Source of the DNA: DASXTB01 sp036505615
Lineage (GTDB): Bacteria; Acidobacteriota; UBA6911; JACQSX01
Length of the DNA stretch: 19,893 bases
Assembly: GCA_036505615.1 (NCBI GenBank)
Contig: DASXTB010000109.1
Span: 1-19,893, forward strand
Direction of reading: 5' to 3'
The number at the start of each line of letters is the position of its first letter. Within the stretch, counting starts at the first letter, position 1. The translations under genes were made by a program, and so were the position numbers. Below are positions 6,846 through 14,047 of this stretch, piece after piece. Under the pieces are notes generated by a model that was given only the letters and a program-made list of their open reading frames with translations, did no database searches and was not told where the DNA came from.

Positions 6846-7595
6846 ATGACTATGCATCCGCGTATTGAAGTCTGTGTCGAATCGCTCGAAGGCGCGATAG
6901 CCGCCCAGAAAGGTGGCGCCGATCGCGTGGAATTGTGCGCCAATCTTCTGGAGGGTGGAACGACCCCCAGTCCGGGAACGATTGAACTTGCGCGGCGGAA
7001 TTTGACGATTGAACTGGCTGTCATGATCAGACCTCGAGGCGGGGATTTTTGCTACTCCGATGCCGAGTTCGAGGTGATGAAGCGCGACATCGAATTTGCC
7101 AAGTCTTCCCGGGCTGATACCGTCGTGTTCGGCATTCTGCTGGAGGACGGTGCAGTCGACAGGCAACGCAACGCTGCATTAGTTGCGGCGGCGCGCCCGT
7201 TGAAGGTCACTTTTCATCGGGCTTTTGACATGGCGCGCGATCCGTACTCAGCGCTGGAGGATTTAGTAGAGCTAGGAGTAGACAGAATGTTGACGACAGG
7301 CCAGCAAAACACGCTTCTGGAAGGAATCGAACTGGTCTCGGAATTGGTCGCGCGCGCAGCAGACCGCATCGTGGTGATGCCGGGCGGTGATATCGGACGA
7401 TACATCAGGAAGGTTCTGAGCCTGACGGGAGCACGAGAGCTTCACGTTATCGGCCAAGGTACGATTGAAAGCCGAATGCGATTTCGTAATGAGCGTTGTT
7501 TCATGGGTGGAGAGCTGCGCCCTCAGGAATACTCACATAAAATAACCGATGCCGGTTTGATTCGGTCGATTGTGAATGAAGCCAAAATGACTTAG
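6846..7595 (+). CDS. cutC: CutC family protein (copper homeostasis)
   Basis: 249 residues, the usual length of CutC, a TIM-barrel cytoplasmic protein. Diagnostic stretches are I-E-V-C-V-E-S (residues 7-13), G-G-A-D-R-V-E-L-C-A-N (23-33), E-G-G-T-T-P-S-P-G (36-44), M-I-R-P-R-G-G-D-F-C-Y-S (60-71), V-T-F-H-R-A-F-D (120-127) and M-P-G-G-D-I. The family has been tied to copper tolerance, but its biochemical role is disputed, so the copper label is by family only. ATG 6846 is followed by a second ATG at 6852; GAAG at 6841-6844 is better spaced for the second, so residue 3 may be the true start. A heptad-repeat array begins immediately after the stop codon. Confidence 0.92.
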   Translation: MTMHPRIEVCVESLEGAIAAQKGGADRVELCANLLEGGTTPSPGTIELARRNLTIELAVMIRPRGGDFCYSDAEFEVMKRDIEFAKSSRADTVVFGILLEDGAVDRQRNAALVAAARPLKVTFHRAFDMARDPYSALEDLVELGVDRMLTTGQQNTLLEGIELVSELVARAADRIVVMPGGDIGRYIRKVLSLTGARELHVIGQGTIESRMRFRNERCFMGGELRPQEYSHKITDAGLIRSIVNEAKMT

Positions 7596-7597
7596 GT

Positions 7598-7795
7598 CGA
7601 ACGCCCAAAGTCGAGAATCCAAAGTCGAAAGTCCAAGGTCGAAAGTCCAAAGTCCCAGATGCGACCGGTGCCTTGACTTCAGCCCTCGGACCTTGCACTC
7701 TTAGACTTCGGACTTTCGACTTTGGACTTTCGACGTTGCACCCTTGGACTTTGGACTTTCGACTTTGGACTTTGGACTTTCGACCTTAGAGTTCG
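7598..7795. repeat. Heptad repeat array (TTGGACT / TTCGACT) with inverted halves
   Basis: The left part (about 7604-7655) is built from GTCCAAA and GTCGAAA units. The right part (about 7690-7795) is built from the complement, with near-perfect 7-base periodicity such as TTGGACT-TTGGACT and TTCGACT-TTGGACT. Together they can fold into a long stem around a less regular centre. The array starts 3 bases after the cutC stop and ends about 15 bases before the next start codon, filling the whole gap. The same family occurs at 4908-5032. Confidence 0.9.
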
Positions 7796-7810
7796 ACATT
7801 TAACTTTCAA

Positions 7811-8851
7811 ATGATGACGAGCATCAACATGTCCCGTTTCTACTTATTGGCTCTGAGCATCGTCATTGCAGGATTCAGCTTCTTGCCGGGTGGAGACAAT
7901 GACATAGTCATCCGGGAGTGGAGTGTCGCTACGCCTAATGCTTTTCCCCATGATCCTGCCGTAGCGCCGGATCGGGCTCTCTGGTACACCGGGCAGGCAG
8001 GCAACCTTTTGGGACGGCTCGATCCTATTACTGGTCAAATCCGCGAGTTCCCGCTCCGGACACCAAACTCCGGGCCTCACGGCCTGGTTGCCGACAGCGA
8101 AGGCAAAATCTGGTTTACCGCGAACTCCAGAGGTTACATCGGAAAGCTCGATCCACAGACAGGAGAAATCACGGAATATCCAATGCCCGACGCCCAGGCG
8201 AGTGATCCACACACACCAATCTTCGACCAGAAAGGGATCCTCTGGTTTACCGTGCAGACCGGTAACTTTGTAGGAAGGCTAGACCCACAGGCGGGCAGCG
8301 TAACCTTGAGGCAGTCGCCCACGCCTCGTTCTCTCCCTTACGGAATCGTGGTGGACTCGGCTGGCTTCCCTTTCTTCTGCGAGTTCGGCACCAACAAAAT
8401 CGGCCGCATCAATCCCGGCACGCTGCAGGTCACCGAATATATGCTTCCCGCCGGCGCGAGACCGCGCCGCATTGCTGTGACGCAGGCTGACATGCTCTAC
8501 TACACCGATAATGCGCGCGGTTATCTGGGCCGTCTAGATTCCCGCACTGGTGAGGTTCAGGAGTGGTCGTCGCCGGCGGGTCGCAACGCCCAACCTTATG
8601 GGATCACGTCTACTCCCGACGGAAAAATCTGGTATAGCGAGTCCGGCGTGCAGCCCAACACGCTGGTGCGATTCGATCCGGAGACGGCAACATTCAAAAC
8701 CTGGGCGGTTCCTTCCGGTGGCGGGGTCATCCGCAACATGGTTTCGACACTTGAAGGCAACGTGTACATCGCTTGCAGCGGGGTCAATAAAGTGGGAATT
8801 GTTTATCCCTCCGGCCAAATTCCCGCAGCCCGCCCGCGACGCCGCCCGTAG
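7811..8851 (+). CDS. Vgb-like (streptogramin lyase family) beta-propeller, probably secreted
   Basis: 346 residues. Residues about 8-27 form a hydrophobic export signal (Y-L-L-A-L-S-I-V-I-A-G-F). At least six repeats follow, built on W-[FY]-T ... G-x-[IL]-G-[RK]-[LI]-D-P and P-[HY]-G-[IL]-x-x-D near residues 58, 101, 145, 188, 230 and 274: a beta-propeller of the virginiamycin B lyase type. By motif alignment with Vgb recalled from memory, the last blades carry Q-P-Y263-G-I and V-I-R-N-M where Vgb has P-H-A-I and P-H-G-I, so both catalytic histidines look replaced. Streptogramin cleavage is therefore unlikely; ligand binding or another hydrolase role is possible. Three Met codons (7811, 7814, 7829) are possible starts with no good Shine-Dalgarno sequence. 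The upstream gap is entirely repeat, so expression may come from cutC read-through. Confidence 0.8.
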   Translation: MMTSINMSRFYLLALSIVIAGFSFLPGGDNDIVIREWSVATPNAFPHDPAVAPDRALWYTGQAGNLLGRLDPITGQIREFPLRTPNSGPHGLVADSEGKIWFTANSRGYIGKLDPQTGEITEYPMPDAQASDPHTPIFDQKGILWFTVQTGNFVGRLDPQAGSVTLRQSPTPRSLPYGIVVDSAGFPFFCEFGTNKIGRINPGTLQVTEYMLPAGARPRRIAVTQADMLYYTDNARGYLGRLDSRTGEVQEWSSPAGRNAQPYGITSTPDGKIWYSESGVQPNTLVRFDPETATFKTWAVPSGGGVIRNMVSTLEGNVYIACSGVNKVGIVYPSGQIPAARPRRRP

Positions 8852-8989
8852 GATTGTGTTTGTTCAGGCGAATGTTTGAACGTGAATCTGGCCCGGATTA
8901 ATTTCACGCGAAATGCACCGCTTCGCGGTCCCAGGCCAGAGGCCGGCTCTAGGACTTTTTCGCACGACGCACAGCTTGAGCTATTCTCG

Positions 8990-9105
8990 ACGTGGTCATG
9001 GGGGCGGGTGAATTTGATTTTGTCTCCGGAAGCCTTGCCTTTGAAGGCGATCCTCACCGGATTGCTTTGAAAGTTCATCGTTACATTGAAAATCGGCCGG
9101 AATTA
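8990..9105 (-). pseudogene. Possible remnant of a secreted beta-sandwich domain
   Basis: On the minus strand, just after an in-frame TAA, the reading N-V-T-M-N-F-Q-S-N-P-V-R-I-A-F-K-G-K-A followed by S-G-D-K-I-K-F-T-R resembles an acidobacterial extracytoplasmic domain that I recall as (V-T-M-x-F-x-x-N-P-V ... x-G-K-x-S-G-D-x-I-K-F-T-R). It then dissolves into unrelated sequence. No signal or start context remains. This is a recognition by eye only. The rest of the 8852-9271 gap shows no gene, only a small palindrome CTGGA-CACT-TCCAG near 9227-9240. Confidence 0.28.
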
Positions 9106-9271
9106 TCTGAAATCAAAGAGGATTTAGCATCGTCATATTTCTGACGGTCAAATACGACAGGCAATAGCGGCTTGCTGCCCGGGAACGTGATCTGTGCTAC
9201 AGAGACATTCGCGGCTCAGTGGCAAACTGGACACTTCCAGATAAACAATTCGGCTGTTTTACACCAGTTTT

Positions 9272-9278
9272 AAGGAGG
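9272..9278 (+). promoter_or_regulatory. Ribosome binding site of the glycosyltransferase gene
   Basis: AAGGAGG, 5 bases before ATG 9284. It overlaps the GTG at 9278 that would otherwise extend the frame by two codons, so the ATG is the start. Confidence 0.9.
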
Positions 9279-9283
9279 TGCCT

Positions 9284-10399
9284 ATGAAGATCGCCGTAAT
9301 GGGGACGCGTGGCATTCCCGCCCGATACGGAGGTTTCGAGAACTTTGCCGAAGAACTGTCAGTAAGACTGACGCAGCGCGGCCACGAGGTTACTGTCTAC
9401 TGTCACAGCCGCCATTGCCCAGAAAGTGATCGTCGTTATCGTGGTGTCAGACGAGTGGTGATGCCCGAGCCGGCAAGGCCCTTGCCGAAGGCACTGGCCT
9501 ACGGGGTGCTTTCCATGCTGCATGCCCTCTTCTGCCGCTACGATGCGGTACTGATCTGCAGGGGATCAAATGCGGCGTTAGCCTGGCTTCCGCGTCTCGC
9601 CTGGCAAAAAGTGGCAGTTAGCGTCGATGGAGTCGATCCCGAGTCTGCTTCGGGCAATTCGCTGCAACAGTTTTCTCGCAAAATGGCGAATCGCTTTGCC
9701 TCGCGCTTTGCAAACAAATTGATCACCGATTCGGAAGCTATGGCTGACTACTTTCGCCGAAGTTACGGCGTGCAAAGCGACATCATTCCTTACGGTTCGA
9801 GGCGCGTTTCGCTTCCACCTAGCACCGCGCTTGGGACATGGAGCCTGCAATCGCGCCAATACGTCCTCTACGTGGGAACTCTGCTGCCGCAGAATCATGC
9901 GCACACAGTTATCGCCGCATATCGTAAGTCTCTCGTCGATGTGCCGCTGCTTTTGATTGGAGATGCACAGCAGGATGCGAAGTACATGGGATACATTCGC
10001 GAGCAGGTGGCGACGGTCGGACCGATGGCAGGCTCTAGAGTGATTCTAGCGGGGACCGTTTATGGCAGGCAGCTGGAAGAGCTGATGTGTCATACGGCTG
10101 CGTTCATTCAATCGACTGAAACCGGCGGTACCCATCCGGCGTTATTGCAGGCGATGGGCGCGGGCAGCCTGGTAATCGCGAACGATACAGCCGCCCATCG
10201 GCAGACCGTGGGTGAAGGCGGGCTGTACTACCGATTTAACAGCGTCACGGATCTGGCGCAGAAAATCCGCGATGCTGTCCATCGAGCTGATGAGTTCCAG
10301 TCGATTCGCTCAAAAGCGCAGCAGCGGATCGAATCAAGCTGTTCCTGGGATATTGTGGCGGATCGATACGAAACTCTATTCCAGGCCATGGCGAGTTGA
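9284..10399 (+). CDS. DUF1972 / GT4-type glycosyltransferase
   Basis: 371 residues, cytoplasmic or membrane-associated, GT-B fold. The N-terminus M-K-I-A-V-M-G-T-R-G-I-P-A-R-Y-G-G-F-E is the hallmark of the DUF1972 (rhamnosyltransferase-type) N-terminal domain. The C-terminal nucleotide-sugar domain has Y-V-L-Y-V-G (193-198), L-L-I-G-D (223-227) and S-T-E279-T-G-G-T-H-P-A-L-L-Q289-A-M-G. Homologues usually show L-L/V-E-A-M at the last site and P-E-N-N-A-H where this one has P-Q-N-H-A-H (202-207), so two acidic positions have become Gln. The gene most likely builds a surface polysaccharide or glycoconjugate, but no other glycan gene is adjacent to indicate the sugar. The strong Shine-Dalgarno sequence suggests good expression. 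Confidence 0.87.
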   Translation: MKIAVMGTRGIPARYGGFENFAEELSVRLTQRGHEVTVYCHSRHCPESDRRYRGVRRVVMPEPARPLPKALAYGVLSMLHALFCRYDAVLICRGSNAALAWLPRLAWQKVAVSVDGVDPESASGNSLQQFSRKMANRFASRFANKLITDSEAMADYFRRSYGVQSDIIPYGSRRVSLPPSTALGTWSLQSRQYVLYVGTLLPQNHAHTVIAAYRKSLVDVPLLLIGDAQQDAKYMGYIREQVATVGPMAGSRVILAGTVYGRQLEELMCHTAAFIQSTETGGTHPALLQAMGAGSLVIANDTAAHRQTVGEGGLYYRFNSVTDLAQKIRDAVHRADEFQSIRSKAQQRIESSCSWDIVADRYETLFQAMAS

Positions 10400-10441
10400 G
10401 ACCGACTGTGAGCTTTAAGGCCATTCGGATGGGAATTCATT

Positions 10442-10469
10442 TTGCCTAAGCAGAGATGTAAGGTATATT
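10442..10469 (+). promoter_or_regulatory. Candidate sigma-70 promoter for the first NarL-type regulator
   Basis: TTGCCT (10442-10447) and TATATT (10464-10469) separated by 16 bases. The -10 matches 5 of 6 and the -35 matches 4 of 6. It would give a leader of about 80 bases before ATG 10559. Confidence 0.4.
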
Positions 10470-10558
10470 AAGTTCAAAAGAGGGGGTCGCTTCTTGCTGG
10501 GCTAGGTTTGGCTTGGGCCTCCTCTCGGTGGTGTGTCGTCAAAATTGCGTCTCCAAAG

Positions 10559-11323
10559 ATGCGAGTGAATAGCAAACTGAAAAGTGTAGAGCAGTCCAAT
10601 AAGCCCATTCGAATTCTGCTTGTCACAGATCGCGCGCTGGTCCGCACGGGCTTGCGCATGCTGATCGAAAGCCACTCAGGCTTGACAGTCATCGGCGAAG
10701 CCTCCAATCGTTCTGGTGCTTTGGAGGCTTTGGGCTCAGCCCGCCAACAACCTGATGTAGTTCTGTTCGACCTTGGTTCGAACGGAGACATGACCCTTGA
10801 TTTCCTTCCGGATCTGTCCCTGGCGGCCAAAGAAGTCCCTGTGCTCATTGTGTCGGACCTATACAACCCCGACACGCAGCGGCGTGCTATTCGATTAGGG
10901 GCCATGGGAATAATTTTTAAGCAGAATCCACCCGAAGTACTTATTAAAGCGATTGAGAAAGTGCACGCGGGCGAAGTCTGGTTTGGGCGTTCTGTAGTGG
11001 CCAGCGTGCTGCGCGAAATCTGGCAGAATAGTGAAACTGACAAAGCTGGCTCTGAAGCGGCCAAGATGGCTACCCTGACTGAACGTGAGCGCGAAGTCGT
11101 CGACCTTATCTGCCTTGGGCTTAGAAATCGGCAAGTCGCCGAGCATCTATGCATCAGCGAAGCAACGGTTCGTCACCACCTGACCTCGATTTTCGATAAG
11201 CTTGGCGTCGCCGATCGTTTTGAATTGGCGCTTTACGCCTACCGTAACGGTTTCGCCGCGCTCCCTCACTCCATTCCCGAAGGACACAGGGATAGACGTG
11301 CAGGGCTGAGCAGCAGAATCTAG
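10559..11323 (+). CDS. NarL/FixJ-type response regulator with an atypical receiver
   Basis: 254 residues from ATG 10559; a TTG at 10508 would add 17 residues with no homology, so the ATG is preferred. Receiver domain, residues about 17-135: phospho-acceptor D71 in L-F-D-L, S99, K121. The acidic pair that binds Mg is T23-D24 where the neighbouring paralogue has E-D, so one acidic ligand is missing and phosphorylation may be weak. LuxR-type HTH, about 171-235: L-T-E-R-E-R-E-V-V, then I-S-E-A-T-V-R-H-H-L for the recognition helix. It closely resembles the next gene, so the two arose by tandem duplication. No kinase is adjacent. It is expected to bind DNA as a dimer; targets are unknown. Confidence 0.88.
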   Translation: MRVNSKLKSVEQSNKPIRILLVTDRALVRTGLRMLIESHSGLTVIGEASNRSGALEALGSARQQPDVVLFDLGSNGDMTLDFLPDLSLAAKEVPVLIVSDLYNPDTQRRAIRLGAMGIIFKQNPPEVLIKAIEKVHAGEVWFGRSVVASVLREIWQNSETDKAGSEAAKMATLTEREREVVDLICLGLRNRQVAEHLCISEATVRHHLTSIFDKLGVADRFELALYAYRNGFAALPHSIPEGHRDRRAGLSSRI

Positions 11324-11392
11324 AGCTTTTACCTTTCGATCACACACCTACCTTAGGCAGAAATCTTTCCTTGCGGATAATCAGCGCGCAGT

Positions 11393-11413
11393 TTTCTGAT
11401 TCGATGTCAGAAA
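11393..11413. promoter_or_regulatory. Inverted repeat TTTCTGA-N7-TCAGAAA upstream of the second regulator
   Basis: Perfect 7-bp arms at 11393-11399 and 11407-11413, about 150 bases before the next start codon. It could be an operator for a LuxR-type dimer, for example for autoregulation. Downstream, TTGACG at 11439-11444 has only poor -10 candidates (TTTAAC at 11460). The rest of the 11324-11563 gap holds no gene. Confidence 0.4.
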
Positions 11414-11563
11414 CTTGCACCGATGAAGCGTCATAAATTTGACGAAACTGTGCCAATAATTTAACACTCTTGATCTTGATTTTTCTGTAAGTTGCCGCCA
11501 GCCTTAATAAAGCATCGACAGGGAATTCTTTGGCATGGATCTTGCCCGCCGAAAATCAGTTTT

Positions 11564-12250
11564 ATGCCAAAGACCCCTACAAAACCAATCAGACTGCTGC
11601 TGGTGGAAGACCATCTCTCCTTTCGAGAAGGCTTGCGCCTGGTCATCGAAGATCGGCCTCACCTGGAGGTAGTAGGTGAGGCGGCGACTCGGGCCGACGC
11701 CATCACAATCGCGGCCCGCCAACAACCCGACATTATCCTGCTCGATCTTGAGATGGCTGACAAAAGTGGCCTGCAGCTCATCCCTGAATTGCGCTCCGCT
11801 GCCAAGGAGGCAGCTGTCCTGTTATTGTCGGACATGGATAACCCGGAAACCTATGAGACTGCGCTCCGCCTTGGGGCAATGGGATTAGTACCCAAGAATA
11901 AACCGACGGAGGTGCTCTTCAAGGCGATCGAAACGGTTTGCTCCGGTGAAGTCTGGTTGGATCGCTCGATGATGGCAAAAGTCCTTTCTCGGGTAAGGCT
12001 GGAAGGTGAAGGTAAGGGAATGAACTCCGACAGAGCGAAGGTTGCCGCGCTAACAGTGCGCGAGCGGGAGGTTATCACACTGCTAGGCGAAGGTCTCAAG
12101 AACAAGCAGATTGCCGAACGCCTGCATATAAGCGAGGCGACGGTGCGACATCACTTCACGTCAATCTTCTATAAGCTCGGACTAAGCGACCGTTTCGGAC
12201 TGATCATCTATGCCTACGAACATGGCTTAGCGATTCCTCCCTCGAATTGA
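11564..12250 (+). CDS. NarL/FixJ-type response regulator, paralogue of the preceding gene
   Basis: 228 residues from ATG 11564; a TTG at 11492 opens the same frame but the extra 24 residues look non-coding. The receiver has the full set: E15-D16, phospho-acceptor D61 in L-L-D-L, S89 and K111. The HTH is at about 161-222 with V-R-E-R-E-V-I, then I-S-E-A-T-V-R-H-H-F. The sequence from I-S-E-A-T-V-R-H-H onward is nearly the same as in the upstream paralogue, so both may recognise similar DNA sites. Both carry S-D-x-x-N-P-[DE] after the conserved Ser, an uncommon loop they share. No partner kinase adjoins; a 240-base gap separates them, so they are probably separately controlled. Confidence 0.9.
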   Translation: MPKTPTKPIRLLLVEDHLSFREGLRLVIEDRPHLEVVGEAATRADAITIAARQQPDIILLDLEMADKSGLQLIPELRSAAKEAAVLLLSDMDNPETYETALRLGAMGLVPKNKPTEVLFKAIETVCSGEVWLDRSMMAKVLSRVRLEGEGKGMNSDRAKVAALTVREREVITLLGEGLKNKQIAERLHISEATVRHHFTSIFYKLGLSDRFGLIIYAYEHGLAIPPSN

Positions 12251-12415
12251 GTTTGGCTCGCACCTGGGCCGGTTCTATCAGCTCTCAAGAACATCCAATT
12301 TGGTTGAATGCTTTGAATCAGTGATTCGCGCAATTGGCACATTTGTGCTCGTCGGAGTAGGCGTACCCGACTATTTCCCTCCCATAAAGAATGGTTCATC
12401 CGACCGTCATAAACA

Positions 12416-12427
12416 GGAGGATCCTCC
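12416..12427. repeat. 12-bp perfect palindrome GGAGGATCCTCC
   Basis: Perfect palindrome within the 12251-12721 gap. Apart from this, a weak GTCGG/CCGAC stem (12351-12371) and the element at 12557-12686, nothing gene-like is seen in this gap. Confidence 0.35.
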
Positions 12428-12556
12428 GATTGTGCAGCTCCGCATGCGATGGTAACAATTACTGAGGCTGTGGTTCTTGGAAAGTTACGTCTTTTTCTTC
12501 TGAGAATTATGCTCCCGTTATCAGCTGCAAGCTGAGTGAACCGCGCCTGAGAAGGT

Positions 12557-12686
12557 GTGAAAAAATCCGAGCCGCGACCCCGCTCAGCGGGGGGGGGGGA
12601 CCCGCGATCGAGCGAATGAAAGACAGGCTGAGGTTTGCAAGTGGCGAGTTTCCGCTTGCCTACGCGCGCGGCTCGGTTTTTTTCAC
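12557..12686. repeat. REP-like element with 20-bp terminal inverted repeats, upstream of the S8 gene
   Basis: The left arm (12557-12576, GTGAAAAAATCCGAGCCGCG) and right arm (12667-12686) pair at 19 of 20 positions. Inside is a small hairpin CCCCGC-TCA-GCGGGG (12578-12592) running into an 11-G tract (12589-12599). The 17-mer AATCCGAGCCGCGACCC of the left end recurs exactly at 15581-15597 inside the TPR-CHAT gene, and the CGCGGCTCG-plus-T7 arm recurs near 5040-5058. It is 36 bases upstream of the S8 start, so it lies in its leader or promoter region. Confidence 0.75.
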
Positions 12687-12721
12687 AGTATAAGCAGTTG
12701 ATAGGAGACGACGAAGGAGTT

Positions 12722-14047
12722 ATGGTGCGAAACACCGCTGTGAAACACCGCATTTTTCTAATTCTCTCTATTTTCTGTTTACTGTCGGTCGAATTAACTC
12801 TGGCCGACCGGCGCTTCATCGTGCGTACCGACAGCCTGCAAACCATTCAAGGCGTCTGCGCAATCAGCGGCTGTAACGTGACCAAAGGTCTGGATGGCCC
12901 GCTTGGTCGACTTTTTCTCGTTACTACTTCGGACCTGGTGGATCCAAACACCTTTTTGAATACACTTCGCGGCCAAGTGGGAGTGGTCAATGCCGAATTG
13001 GACGTGCTGGCCAAAGTTCTTCAAGCCACCGCTACCCAGGTCCCAAGCAGTTTACTGGATTCGGTGCCGGTCAACTACTTCGGCCAAACGGTCCGACGCG
13101 GATATGTAAACCAGATTGCTAATTTGATTATCCGTACTGGCGAGACGCAGAGCACCTTTAATGTCACCGGCGCGGGCATTGTCGCGGTGATTGACACAGG
13201 AGTGGATTACGACCATCCGGTCTTGACCCCTGTTCTAGTCGATGGCTACGACTTTACACGGGATCAGCAAGGAAGGACTTCCGAGAAAGCCGATCTGAAT
13301 CAATCCACCGCCGCGCTGGTCGATGAGACACCCTCTGATCAACCGGCCGAAGTGAACCAATCGACCGCCGCGCTGGTAGACCAGTCCACTGCGGCCCTGG
13401 TTGACGGCCCGCAATACGCCGGCTTTGGCCACGGCACCATGGTTGCCGGCGTAATCCACCTGGTGGCGCCCCGGGCCATGATCATGCCCATGAAAGCGTT
13501 CCGGGCGGACGGATCAGGTTACCTTTCTGATATTCTCCGCGCCATCTACTTCAGCGTGCAGAGCAATGCCAAAATCATCAACATGAGTTTCAGCTTCGCC
13601 ACGTTTTCGCAGGAAGTGCAGGAAGCGATCAACTTCGCAAACCAGAACAATGTCATCTGCGTGGCTTCCGTAGGAAACAACGGCCAGAACATAATAGTCT
13701 ATCCAGCGGCCTATGCTGGCGTCATTGGCGTGGCTTCAACCGCCAATGACGACACACGTTCGCAGTTTTCCAACTATGGTCCTGACGTTTGGGTGGCAGC
13801 TCCAGGCGAAGGCATCGTTACCACATACCCATTTGGAACCTATGCCGCTGCGTGGGGGACTTCGTTCAGCACTCCCTTTGTGTCCGGCGCCGTCGCCCTC
13901 CTGGTGGGCGTGCGAAACAATATTGGCCCTTCCCAAGCCGCCCAGGCGCTCGGCAACGCAAAATTTATCTCGACGGACTTGGGAAACGGTCGTCTGGATT
14001 TGTACCAGACGATGCTAGCTTTGCGGCAGACCTTAGGGTTGCAGTGA
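12722..14047 (+). CDS. Secreted subtilisin-like serine peptidase (family S8) with STAALVD repeats
   Basis: 441 residues from ATG 12722. A TTG at 12635 opens the frame earlier but lies inside a repeat element. GAAGGAG ends 2 bases before the ATG, so the GTG at 12725 is an alternative start. A signal peptide (basic N-terminus, hydrophobic core, predicted cut near L-T-L-A/D at about residue 29) is followed by an I9-like propeptide (about 30-100). The catalytic triad is complete: D158 in V-I-D-T-G-V-D, H237 in G-F-G-H-G-T-M-V-A-G and S381 in W-G-T-S-F-S-T-P; V-A-S-V-G-N-N-G supplies the oxyanion Asn. Between Asp and His the enzyme has three copies of Q-S-T-A-A-L-V-D, lengthening that segment to about 79 residues. 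Its stop overlaps the next gene's start (GTGA). Likely exported and self-processed; substrate unknown. Confidence 0.93.
   Translation: MVRNTAVKHRIFLILSIFCLLSVELTLADRRFIVRTDSLQTIQGVCAISGCNVTKGLDGPLGRLFLVTTSDLVDPNTFLNTLRGQVGVVNAELDVLAKVLQATATQVPSSLLDSVPVNYFGQTVRRGYVNQIANLIIRTGETQSTFNVTGAGIVAVIDTGVDYDHPVLTPVLVDGYDFTRDQQGRTSEKADLNQSTAALVDETPSDQPAEVNQSTAALVDQSTAALVDGPQYAGFGHGTMVAGVIHLVAPRAMIMPMKAFRADGSGYLSDILRAIYFSVQSNAKIINMSFSFATFSQEVQEAINFANQNNVICVASVGNNGQNIIVYPAAYAGVIGVASTANDDTRSQFSNYGPDVWVAAPGEGIVTTYPFGTYAAAWGTSFSTPFVSGAVALLVGVRNNIGPSQAAQALGNAKFISTDLGNGRLDLYQTMLALRQTLGLQ
13298..13405 (+). repeat. Coding repeats for Q-S-T-A-A-L-V-D in the S8 peptidase
   Basis: Three units at about 13298-13324, 13355-13381 and 13382-13405. 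Units one and two are also near-identical in DNA (CCACCGCCGCGCTGGT-type core), so they are recent or gene-converted. Unit three has diverged at synonymous sites, which suggests the peptide sequence is under selection. Confidence 0.85.
14035..14038 (+). promoter_or_regulatory. Ribosome binding site of the TPR-CHAT gene, inside the S8 gene
   Basis: AGGG in TTAGGGTT, 5 bases before GTG 14044. Together with the GTGA stop/start overlap it sets the TPR-CHAT start and implies translational coupling. Confidence 0.7.

Noticed and set aside
10474..11154. Minus-strand open frame of 226 codons opposite the first regulator
   Set aside because: Arg/Ser-rich antisense shadow of a clear response regulator.
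12335..12352. TGGCACATTTGTGC as a sigma-54 promoter upstream of the S8 gene
   Set aside because: GG to GC spacing is 9, not 10, and the -12 half is a poor match.
13789..14043. Upstream 85-codon extension of the TPR-CHAT frame
   Set aside because: It overlaps the S8 catalytic Ser region in another frame, is Arg/Cys-rich without homology, and the GTG at 14044 has a ribosome site and a stop/start overlap.
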